From: Thermodesulfatator indicus DSM 15286
GTDB lineage: Bacteria; Desulfobacterota; Thermodesulfobacteria; Thermodesulfobacteriales; Thermodesulfatatoraceae
Reading direction: 5' to 3'
Assembly: GCF_000217795.1 (NCBI RefSeq)
Contig: NC_015681.1
Coordinates: 1,107,244-1,171,243, forward strand
Length of the DNA: 64,000 nucleotides
The notes beneath the pieces were generated by a model, which saw only the letters and a list, made by a program, of their open reading frames with translations, was not told where the DNA came from and ran no database searches. Of the stretch, positions 1 to 7,455 are shown one piece after another. The position numbers were made by a program, and so were the translations under genes. Every line of letters begins with the position of its first letter. The first letter of the stretch is position 1.

Positions 1-183
1 GGTAATGGTGGCCCTTTTCATGCGAAGCTTTTCAGCGAGAACCTGGAGTATCTCTCTTAAAGCGTTGTCCAAATCAAGGGCCTTACCTATTATACGGCAG
101 GCCTCGTGCAAGACTTCAAGCTTACGATGTTCTAACGATTTCTCGTCTATTTTGACTTTTTTGTTAAAACTATCTTTACGCAT
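1..183 (-). CDS. nifA: NifA-like sigma-54 activator, N-terminal fragment
   Basis: The first 61 residues of a protein that continues beyond the left edge of the window. The visible part (LEVLHEACRIIGKALDLDNALREILQ in outline, then LAEKLRMKRATIT) matches the start of the N-terminal GAF domain of NifA-type enhancer-binding proteins, which sense nitrogen or redox state and activate sigma-54 RNA polymerase at nif promoters. Only this family similarity is seen; the AAA+ and DNA-binding domains lie outside. The start codon overlaps the end of nifV by 8 nt, so the two are probably translationally coupled. It could be another GAF-containing sigma-54 activator, but the position beside nifV and a perfect sigma-54 promoter upstream of nifH favour NifA. 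Confidence 0.75.
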   Translation of the reverse strand, partial: MRKDSFNKKVKIDEKSLEHRKLEVLHEACRIIGKALDLDNALREILQVLAEKLRMKRATIT

Positions 184-1351
184 TTGTCAGTTTTGTTGAA
201 AAGTCTATTTTATCAACTTCTTCACTTTTGTTTTTTACGGCAAACTGTTCGTATATTTTTTTAATTTCTTCGTCGCTTAAAGGTCGGCCGTATTTTTGGG
301 CAAGGCTACGAATCTTATTTAACAAAATTGGAAGATATTCCTCTGAAATAGTTAAGCCTAACTCCTTTAATTTTCCCTTTAAAGCTCCAAGGCCTGATTT
401 TTCTCCCAAAACCAGTTTATGTGAAAGCCCAAGCACTTCTGGAGGAAAAGGCTCATAAAGCTTTTTCTTTTTGTAAAGGCCGTCTACGTGCAAACCAGTT
501 TCACAAGTAAACAAATATCTTCCCAAAACGGGTTTAAAAGGAGAGATAGTTTCTCCGGCGTGCCAAGAAAGAAAGTGAGCCGCAAGGGGCAATAACTCAA
601 GGCGGTAGTGCTTTTCCCCGCGGCGGAAATAAAGATAAGCAAGAACTTCTTCAAGAGGGGTAATACCTGCCCTTTCTCCCAACCCTAAAAGACTTACATC
701 CACCCAGTCTGCTCCAGTTTCAAGGGCTGTTACGGCATTTCCTGTAGCCAGACCCAGATCATTATGAAAATGAAAGGATAGCTCTAGGTTCGGAAAACGT
801 TTTTTGAACTCTTCAACGAGTTTTATAACTTTTAAAGGTTGCCAAAAACTAAGGGTGTCCGAAAGACGCAAGCGTCTAACTCCTGCAGCTGAAGCTTCTT
901 CGGCAATTTGATAAAGAAAGCTTGGGGAGGTGCGACTAGCGTCTTCTAGCCCCAAAGATATATAGGAAAAGTATTGAGTAGCTTCCTCTACTAACTTTCT
1001 TATTCTTTTAAGCAGTTCTTCAGAAGTAATTTTGAGCTTGTATTTAATGTGAAGCTTAGAAGCCGGAGCACTTAAATTTATTCTTGTTAGTCCCGGAAAT
1101 AAAGTGTGAGCCAATTCCAAATCTTTTTCATTTAAGCGACACCAAAAACTAAATTTATCTTCTACTTTTTCTTTTCTAATAGCCCGCCAAATATATTCTA
1201 AATCTTTGTCTTTACGGACTATACCCAGTTCTATTTCTTCTATACCAATATCATAAAGTAAAAGCGCCAGGCGTAACTTCACTTCGGGCTTAAGATATAC
1301 TCCGAAGCGCTGCGCTCCTTCTCTTAATGTAGCATCCAGCAATTTCATCAT
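176..1351 (-). CDS. nifV: Homocitrate synthase (NifV-type)
   Basis: A 391-residue member of the HMG-CoA lyase/isopropylmalate synthase superfamily. It would condense acetyl-CoA with 2-oxoglutarate to homocitrate, the organic ligand of the nitrogenase FeMo cofactor. Visible signatures are the N-terminal DATLREGAQRFGV motif (metal and substrate binding), the HFHNDLGLA metal-binding motif in the middle, and GLGERAGITPLEE just after it. It is divergent from the nifH operon and coupled to the nifA-like gene. Superfamily paralogues (2-isopropylmalate or citramalate synthase) are possible from sequence alone, but the length (no regulatory domain) and the nif context favour NifV. No clear ribosome-binding site precedes the ATG ATG start pair. 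Confidence 0.85.
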   Translation of the reverse strand: MMKLLDATLREGAQRFGVYLKPEVKLRLALLLYDIGIEEIELGIVRKDKDLEYIWRAIRKEKVEDKFSFWCRLNEKDLELAHTLFPGLTRINLSAPASKLHIKYKLKITSEELLKRIRKLVEEATQYFSYISLGLEDASRTSPSFLYQIAEEASAAGVRRLRLSDTLSFWQPLKVIKLVEEFKKRFPNLELSFHFHNDLGLATGNAVTALETGADWVDVSLLGLGERAGITPLEEVLAYLYFRRGEKHYRLELLPLAAHFLSWHAGETISPFKPVLGRYLFTCETGLHVDGLYKKKKLYEPFPPEVLGLSHKLVLGEKSGLGALKGKLKELGLTISEEYLPILLNKIRSLAQKYGRPLSDEEIKKIYEQFAVKNKSEEVDKIDFSTKLTNA

Positions 1352-1420
1352 GTTTTTAATTTATAGCAAAATCCATTCCAACTTTTGCTGTTATTTTTAT
1401 ACGAAACACATAGAAAAACC

Positions 1421-1497
1421 AAAAACTACAAAAACTTACAAAATGTTTTCTTTCAAAAAACTTACAATCAATTTATTGTCACTTTCCTAAAAACTAC
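1421..1497. repeat. Direct repeats AAAAACTTACA upstream of nifH
   Basis: The nifV-nifH intergenic region (253 bp) is AT-rich and contains short near-identical direct repeats: AAAAACTACA at 1421-1430, AAAAACTTACA at 1430-1440 and 1456-1466, and AAAAACTAC at 1490-1498. They lie 40-120 bp upstream of the sigma-54 promoter, where an enhancer-binding protein would be expected to bind. The textbook NifA site (TGT-N10-ACA) is not present: none of the TGT triplets I checked here (1351, 1389, 1444, 1477) has ACA at the right distance. A regulatory role is inference. Confidence 0.35.
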
Positions 1498-1538
1498 TTC
1501 TTTATCGGAAACCTTTTAAAAATAAAGAAAAGAAGTTT

Positions 1539-1554
1539 TGGCACACCCTTTGCT
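1539..1554 (+). promoter_or_regulatory. Sigma-54 promoter of the nif operon
   Basis: TGGCAC (1539-1544), a 5-nt spacer and TTGCT (1550-1554) match the -24/-12 sigma-54 consensus exactly. Transcription should start near 1565, leaving a leader of about 40 nt before nifH, which has a good GGAGG ribosome-binding site. This agrees with control by the NifA-like activator encoded next door. Confidence 0.9.
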
Positions 1555-1574
1555 CTCAAGTTTGATCAAAATAA

Positions 1575-2432
<858 letters not shown>

Positions 2433-2457
2433 ACAAGCATATAGGGAGGACTCAAAA

Positions 2458-2775
2458 ATGAAAATGATAAAAGCCATTATCAGGCCTGAAAAGGTAGATG
2501 ACGTAGTAGAAGCGCTTGAAAAGGAAGGTTTTTTGGCCATGACCCGCATAGACGTTGTGGGGCGTGGTAAGCAAGGCGGTCTTACTATGGGTGAAATCGT
2601 TTACGACGAATTGCCCAAGTCAATGCTCCTTTTGGTGGTGGACGAAGAGGCGGTGCCCAAGGTTTGTGAGACCATTATGGAATCCGCACGTACCGGACGA
2701 TTTGGAGACGGGAAAATTTTCGTACTCCCAGTAAACCAGGTGTGGACGGTGCGCACCGGAGCCCCGGAACTTTAG
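2458..2775 (+). CDS. nifI1: PII-family nitrogenase regulator NifI1
   Basis: A 105-residue GlnB/PII-like protein. In the NifI family, NifI1 and NifI2 form a complex that binds NifDK and blocks electron transfer from NifH when ammonium is present; 2-oxoglutarate and ATP release it. The C-terminal PII signature TGRFGDGKIFVLPV is clear. The start at 2458 is chosen because GGGAGGA lies just upstream and the protein begins MKMIKAIIRPEKV, the family N-terminus; an in-frame upstream start at 2425 would overlap the end of nifH. Its place directly after nifH is typical. Confidence 0.95.
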   Translation: MKMIKAIIRPEKVDDVVEALEKEGFLAMTRIDVVGRGKQGGLTMGEIVYDELPKSMLLLVVDEEAVPKVCETIMESARTGRFGDGKIFVLPVNQVWTVRTGAPEL

Positions 2776-2792
2776 GTCTGAAAGGAGGCGTT

Positions 2793-3173
2793 ATGAGCAA
2801 GATATGTGAAATTGTGGCTATTGTAAGGCCTAATAAAATGCTGGCTACTAAGAAGGCTCTCGCTGAAATTGGCCTACCTTCGTTTACGGCCTTTGCCTGT
2901 TTCGGCCGAGGCCGCCAGGGTGGACGGATTGGCGAGCTTTCTTATCCTGTAAGCCCTGAAATTGTAGAAAAGGCTAAAGAATTAAAGCCTACCTTTATTC
3001 CCAAGCGAATTATTCTGGCTGTTGTGCCTGAAGCCATGGTGGAAAAAGTAGTGCAGACCATCATCAAAGTCAATCAAACCGGCCAGCACGGTGACGGAAA
3101 AATTTTTGTCTTACCAGTAGAGGAAAGCTTAAGAATTCGTACCGGAGAGAAAAACCTAGAAGCCCTTTTTTAA
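2793..3173 (+). CDS. nifI2: PII-family nitrogenase regulator NifI2
   Basis: A 126-residue PII-like partner of NifI1 with the C-terminal signature TGQHGDGKIFVLPV and a longer central (T-loop) region, as usual for NifI2. It begins MSKICEIVAIVRPNK after an AAAGGAGG ribosome-binding site. With NifI1 it should give post-translational ammonia switch-off of this nitrogenase. Confidence 0.95.
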   Translation: MSKICEIVAIVRPNKMLATKKALAEIGLPSFTAFACFGRGRQGGRIGELSYPVSPEIVEKAKELKPTFIPKRIILAVVPEAMVEKVVQTIIKVNQTGQHGDGKIFVLPVEESLRIRTGEKNLEALF

Positions 3174-3183
3174 GGAGGAAATT

Positions 3184-4014
3184 ATGCTTAGACATCCTTG
3201 CTTTGACCATAAAGCTCATCGTGTTGTTGGTCGGCTCCATCTGCCGGTAGCACCACGATGCAATATCAAGTGTGCGTATTGTGAACAGGGTATAGGCTGT
3301 GTCAACGAATCAAGGCCGGGGGTAGCGGGCGAAGTAATATTGCCTGAAGAGGCTATTTCTTATGTGGAGAGGGCCCTTTCCTTTGAACCTCGCCTAGAAG
3401 TCATAGGAATAGCCGGTCCAGGAGATGCCCTGGCCAATGAGGAAACATTTGTGGCCCTAAAGGCCGTAAAAGATAGGTTCCCCGAGTTAAAGATTTGTCT
3501 TTCTACTAATGGTCTGGCTTTGCCTGAAAGTCTCCCTAAGATGCTCGAAGTGGGAGTGGAGTTTGTCTCGGTAACCGTAAACTTTATTTCACCAGAAGTC
3601 GGGGCCAAATTAGTTCGCTGGGTTAAAGCTCAAGATTTACTCAAAGGAGAAGAAGCGGCTTATTTTCTTACAACTAAACAACTTGAAGGAATAACTCTAG
3701 CGGCTCAAGCTGGCCTGAGAGTCAAGGTAAATACCGTTTTAGTCCCAGAAGTAAATGAAAAAGAAATTCCTTTGATTGCTAAAGAAGTAGCTCAGGCCGG
3801 GGCCAGCCTTATGAACATAATTCCTCTTATTCCCTTGGGAGAATTTTCTAACCACAGGGCTCCTACTCAGAAAGAACTTAATAGGGCCAGAGCGAAAGCG
3901 GCTAAATATATTCCTCAGTTTCTAGTGTGCAAGCGCTGCCGGGCTGATGCCGTAGGTGTTCCCGGTTTGGCTGATGAGAATTTGTTCAGCATAAAAAATG
4001 CTGTTTCGGTGTAA
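3184..4014 (+). CDS. nifB: FeMo-cofactor radical SAM protein NifB
   Basis: A 276-residue radical SAM enzyme that builds the carbide-containing 8Fe core (NifB-co). The CxxxCxxC cluster motif is CNIKCAYC at residues 26-33. Further conserved NifB cysteines are visible at Cys6, at Cys39 and in the C-terminal CKRC pair, fitting the K1/K2 cluster sites. It lacks the C-terminal NifX-like domain of proteobacterial NifB, so it is the short form of methanogens and deep-branching anaerobes. Its place between nifI2 and nifD is unusual. The ribosome-binding site AAGGAGG fixes the start. Confidence 0.93.
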   Translation: MLRHPCFDHKAHRVVGRLHLPVAPRCNIKCAYCEQGIGCVNESRPGVAGEVILPEEAISYVERALSFEPRLEVIGIAGPGDALANEETFVALKAVKDRFPELKICLSTNGLALPESLPKMLEVGVEFVSVTVNFISPEVGAKLVRWVKAQDLLKGEEAAYFLTTKQLEGITLAAQAGLRVKVNTVLVPEVNEKEIPLIAKEVAQAGASLMNIIPLIPLGEFSNHRAPTQKELNRARAKAAKYIPQFLVCKRCRADAVGVPGLADENLFSIKNAVSV

Positions 4015-4034
4015 TACGATAAAGGAGGGAAATT

Positions 4035-5465
4035 ATGCCTGTAGTTCAGCTTAAATGCAACATATGCATACCCGAAAGAAATCCACATACTATCATTGTA
4101 GATGAAGACAAGAGCACTTTACCAAAGTGCAACGCCCCTACTGTTCCCGGAGATATGACCGAACGTGGGTGATCCTATGCCGGAGCCCGCGGGGTCGTGG
4201 GCGGACCAATAGTTGATATTATCCACATGGTCCATGCTCCGGTAGGGTGTGGTTATTACACCTGGGGCACCAGGCGGCACCTGGGTGATGTTTACAGCTG
4301 GGCCCTACCTGGAGTGCTTGAGAATGAAGCCAATCACCGCCGCCACTGTTTTACCACGGATATGACGGAAAATGACATTGTTTTTGGTGGAATGGATAAG
4401 CTGAAGCAGGCCTTACTTGAGGCCTTTCGTATTAACCCGGGGGCCAAAGGCGCCATAATTTATCTTACCTGTTCTACCGCTCTTATTGGTGATGACATAG
4501 ACAATGTAGCCAAAGAAGTAATGAGAGAAACAGGGAAACCAGTTTTTGCTTGCTCTTCCCCGGGGTTTTGCGGAGTTTCCCAATCCAAAGGTCACCATGA
4601 ATTTAATTTTCAGTTCTACAAATGGCTACTCAAATACCGGGAAGAACATCCTGAAGTATGTCTGAAAGAAGAGGAAAAAACTCCGTATGACATTAACCTC
4701 ATCGGCGAATACAACATTGACTGGGATACCATTACCATCGTGCCCCTTTTTGAAAAAATGGGCATAAGAGTACTTTCCGTATTCACAGGTAATTGCCGTT
4801 TTGAGGACCTTTTTAAGATGCCTGATGCCAAGCTTAGCATTGTCCATTGTCAGCGTTCCGCTACCTATATTGCTGAGCTTATAAAACAAGGCTTTGAGGT
4901 GCCTTATATAAGGGCCAGTTTCTTCGGCCTAGGACAGACAGCCAAAGCCTTAAGGGATACCGCAGAATGGTTCGGCGATGAAAAACTGATTAAACGAACC
5001 GAAGAAGTCATAGAAGAAGAGAGCGCTGCTATTCAGAAGGCCCTTGACTGGTACCGTGATAAGCTGACTGGTAAGAGAATAGCCATCTACGTTGGTGCCC
5101 CGCGGGTGTGGCACTGGATCAAAGCCATGGAGGAGTTGGGCATGGAGGTAGTGGCCTGTATGACCACTTTCGGCCACAAGGACGATTACGAAAAAATTGT
5201 GGCCCGCTTAAAACCAGGGGCCTTGGTTATTGATAATCCTAATGAATTTGAAATTGAAGAAATGATAGAGCGCTGCAAGCCTGATCTGTTTTTGACCGGA
5301 CTTAAAGAAAAATACCTGGTGCGTAAATTCGGGGTCCCTACGCTTAATTCTCACTCTTACGAAAAAGGGCCTTACGCGGCTTTTCGGGGGTTTATCAATT
5401 TTGCCAGAGACATATATCAGGCCCTTTGTGCTCCAATTTGGAAAATTGCCCAGGAAGAATTTTAA
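4035..5465 (+). CDS. nifD: Nitrogenase alpha subunit NifD with in-frame UGA at the P-cluster ligand (putative selenoprotein)
   Basis: Reading starts at ATG 4035 after AAAGGAGGG and runs 476 residues if UGA codon 46 is decoded. Before the UGA the protein reads MPVVQLKCNICIPER... VPGDMTERG; after it SYAGARGVVGGPIVD. This is the NifD TERG-C-AYAG motif with the cysteine replaced by UGA. The remaining ligands are intact: P-cluster Cys72 (PVGCGYY) and Cys146 (LTCSTALIGDD), cofactor ligands Cys272 (IVHCQRS) and His440 (NSHSYEKGPY), and active-site Gln183 and His187 (SQSKGHH). The Sec46-Cys72 spacing of 26 equals Cys62-Cys88 in Azotobacter NifD. The N-terminus and SQSKGHH recall VnfD/AnfD, but no delta subunit follows. 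A nonsense mutation or base error (TGC or TGT to TGA) is the alternative; the exact ligand position, the hairpin and the intact operon argue for selenocysteine. Confidence 0.85.
4170..4172 (+). other. Putative selenocysteine codon (UGA) in nifD
   Basis: In-frame TGA as codon 46 of nifD, between GGG (Gly45) and TCC (Ser47). It aligns with the invariant P-cluster cysteine (alpha Cys62 in Azotobacter vinelandii). Selenocysteine characteristically replaces catalytic or metal-binding cysteines, so the position itself is evidence. The frame is open from 4035 to here and from here to the TAA at 5463-5465. No selA, selB, selD or tRNA-Sec gene is in the window, so decoding ability is not proven here. 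Confidence 0.75.
4185..4202 (+). promoter_or_regulatory. Candidate bacterial SECIS hairpin in nifD
   Basis: The mRNA can fold a 7-bp stem of GCCCGCG (4185-4191) with CGTGGGC (4196-4202), six Watson-Crick pairs and one G-U, closing a GGGU tetraloop (4192-4195). The first loop G is 20 nt past the UGA. Bacterial SECIS elements are short hairpins just downstream of the UGA with a G at the start of a small apical loop, so both distance and loop fit. The hairpin also codes for the ARGVVG residues of NifD. Folding was judged by eye; GC-rich coding sequence can form hairpins by chance. Confidence 0.6.
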
Positions 5466-5480
5466 ACCCAGGAGGAAGCT

Positions 5481-6950
5481 ATGATAAATAACGTCAAAGA
5501 AATTCCCATAGAAGGAATAACCTATAAAGAGCTAAACATTGAAAAAAAGCCTTTGTCTAAAGAATATACTCCTCCACCGGAAGAATTGGTGCCAGCGGCC
5601 AACCGGGCTGTTTGTATTGACCCCTCTCGCACCTGTATGCCTTTTGGGGCCATGTGGGCTACTTTAGGTGTTCACCGGGGAATCCCTTTTGTGCAGGGGG
5701 CTCAGGGTTGCACTACTTATGTGCGTTATACTTTTGCCAGAGTTTTTCGTGAACCAACTCTCATTGCCAACGCCAGCTTTCACGAAGACGCAGCGGTGTT
5801 TGGTGGGCGTAAAAATCTGATAAGAGGCATAAGGAATCTGGTTTGCCGCTATCAGCCGGAGCTTATTTCCATTGTCACCACCTGTTCAAGTGAAGTCATT
5901 GGTGACGATATCCAGAGCTTTTTAGACGAGGCCCTGGAAGTTATGGAAGAAGAAATGGGGCCTGACATTTACGACGCGGTCAAATTCGTCATCGTAAATA
6001 CACCAAGTTTTGCTGGCTCCCATGTAGAGGGCTACAACCGTGCGGCCCGCGAATTTTTAAAAACGCTCGCCAAAAAAACAGGCCAGAGCGAAGATCTTTA
6101 CTTTATCCCCGGCATGATGATGCCAGGAGATATTCGCGAGTTAAAACACATGTTTGAGCTCATGGATGTACCGTACAAGATTCTTTTTGACATAAGCGAT
6201 ACCCTTGATTGCCCGCTTACCGGTATGCCTCAGATGGTTCCTTATTATCCGCCTGGAGGTACCAGAGTGGAAGACTTTGTGCGGGCCGGTAACGCTAAAG
6301 GCATCTTTGCCCTTTCTCCTGATGCTGGTGGGGCTGGGGCCAAATGGCTTGAAAAGCGCTTTAAAGTGCCGGCCTTTGTTATACCTATGCCCATTGGGGT
6401 TAAAAATACCGATAGGATGATAAAAACTATAGCTGAAATTTCAGGTCGAGGTATCCCTGATAGCCTTCGTTGGGAGCGGGGTATCTTACTTGATGCTATG
6501 GCTGACACCCTTCACTATACCATGGGGAAAAGAGTGGCCATTTGTGGTGACCCGGATTTTGTCGCAGCGGCTACGGGCTTTGTATGCGAACTGGGCATGA
6601 TTCCTACTTACATTTTGCCTGGCAGTAAAACCAAGACCGCGCTGCAAACGATTAAAGACGTCTGTGCCGAATACGATGTTGAACCTACCGTATTTGTTGA
6701 CAGTGACCAGTTTGAATGGGAATACGCCCTAAAAAATGATAAGCCCGATGTTATTTTGGGACATTCCCGCTGTGTCAATATTTCCAAAGAAATTAAAGTG
6801 CCTCTGGTGCGCTTTGGCTTCCCAGTTTACGATCGAGTGGGTTATCAGCGAGAGCCCATTGTAGGTTACCGGGGAGGCGAACGCTTCCTGGCTCGTATTA
6901 TAAACGCTATTCTTGATCAATACTTCCCAGACGACCGAGTCCAACAATAA
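5481..6950 (+). CDS. nifK: Nitrogenase beta subunit NifK
   Basis: A 489-residue partner of NifD; the alpha2beta2 complex holds the P-cluster at the alpha-beta interface. Its three P-cluster ligands are all cysteines: Cys52 (SRTCMPFG), Cys77 (GAQGCTTY) and Cys135 (VTTCSSEVIGDD). Spacings of 25 and 58 are the same as Cys70-Cys95-Cys153 in Azotobacter. TPSFAGSHVEGY and NTDRMIKTIAEISG are also typical; several segments look more Vnf/Anf-like than classical Nif. It follows nifD by 15 nt with its own GGAGG site. Because NifK keeps cysteines, only one of the six protein P-cluster ligands would be selenium. Confidence 0.95.
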   Translation: MINNVKEIPIEGITYKELNIEKKPLSKEYTPPPEELVPAANRAVCIDPSRTCMPFGAMWATLGVHRGIPFVQGAQGCTTYVRYTFARVFREPTLIANASFHEDAAVFGGRKNLIRGIRNLVCRYQPELISIVTTCSSEVIGDDIQSFLDEALEVMEEEMGPDIYDAVKFVIVNTPSFAGSHVEGYNRAAREFLKTLAKKTGQSEDLYFIPGMMMPGDIRELKHMFELMDVPYKILFDISDTLDCPLTGMPQMVPYYPPGGTRVEDFVRAGNAKGIFALSPDAGGAGAKWLEKRFKVPAFVIPMPIGVKNTDRMIKTIAEISGRGIPDSLRWERGILLDAMADTLHYTMGKRVAICGDPDFVAAATGFVCELGMIPTYILPGSKTKTALQTIKDVCAEYDVEPTVFVDSDQFEWEYALKNDKPDVILGHSRCVNISKEIKVPLVRFGFPVYDRVGYQREPIVGYRGGERFLARIINAILDQYFPDDRVQQ

Positions 6951-6951
6951 T

Positions 6952-6973
6952 AGAGGGGGGAAGTTCCCCCTCT
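6952..6973 (+). promoter_or_regulatory. Hairpin between nifK and cynS
   Basis: AGAGGGGG (6952-6959) pairs perfectly with CCCCCTCT (6966-6973) around a 6-nt loop. No T-run follows, so it is unlikely to be a strong terminator. It could protect the 3' end of the processed nifHDK message or damp read-through into cynS and nifE, giving more NifDK than NifE. The role is inference. Confidence 0.55.
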
Positions 6974-6992
6974 CCATATAAGGAGGTGTCTT

Positions 6993-7439
6993 ATGGAAAA
7001 ATTTTGTTCTATCGTCAGGAAACTTTTAAAGGCCAAGGAAGACTCTGGCCTTAGTTTTGAAGAACTGGGCAGGGCTATTGGACGAGATAAAGTATGGGTG
7101 GCGGCCCTACTCTATCGTCAAGCAGTGGCTTCTAAAGAAGAAGCTGACAAGTTAAAGGAACTCCTTAATCTCGATGAAGAAAGCTATAAAGCCATCCAGA
7201 AAATACCTTTACGTGGATGGGAGACAGAAACCGTCCCTTCCGACCCGGTTATCTATCGCTTTTATGAGATAATGCGGGTTTACGGCCCGGCTATAAAAGC
7301 TGTTATCAATGAAACGTTTGGGGACGGCATCATGAGTGCTATAGATTTCAGTATAGACATAAAAAAACAAGAAGATCCAAATGGTGATCGGGTTGTAATT
7401 ACTTTTAACGGTAAGTTTTTACCTTTTAAGAAGTGGTAG
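6993..7439 (+). CDS. cynS: Cyanate hydratase (cyanase) inside the nif operon
   Basis: A 148-residue cyanase, which decomposes cyanate with bicarbonate to ammonia and carbon dioxide. The N-terminal helical domain is followed by the conserved catalytic domain. The catalytic triad aligns without gaps: Arg89 and Glu92 in YRFYEIMRVYG and Ser115 in GDGIMSAIDF, each 7 residues earlier than Arg96, Glu99 and Ser122 of the E. coli enzyme. IPLRG and the C-terminal ITFNGKFLP are also family features. It lies 42 nt after nifK and 16 nt before nifE on the same strand, with its own AAGGAGG site, so it should be made only when nitrogen is scarce. Confidence 0.93.
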   Translation: MEKFCSIVRKLLKAKEDSGLSFEELGRAIGRDKVWVAALLYRQAVASKEEADKLKELLNLDEESYKAIQKIPLRGWETETVPSDPVIYRFYEIMRVYGPAIKAVINETFGDGIMSAIDFSIDIKKQEDPNGDRVVITFNGKFLPFKKW

Positions 7440-7455
7440 AATTTAGGAGGCGTTT

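Noticed and set aside
1352-1538. Classical NifA enhancer TGT-N10-ACA
   Set aside because: All TGT triplets checked in this stretch lack ACA at the correct distance.
4197-5465. Reading nifD as a shorter protein that starts at GTG 4197
   Set aside because: It would drop the first 54 residues, including the P-cluster ligand motif. A normal ribosome-binding site and a family-like N-terminus exist at 4035 in the same frame.
4035-5465. nifD as a plain pseudogene
   Set aside because: Not excluded, but less likely. The UGA is exactly at a ligand cysteine, there is a hairpin in the SECIS place, no other defect exists in the gene, and all other operon genes are intact.
5481-6950. A vanadium or iron-only nitrogenase
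   Set aside because: No delta subunit (vnfG/anfG) gene lies between D and K, so the alternative nitrogenase label is not supported in spite of local resemblance.
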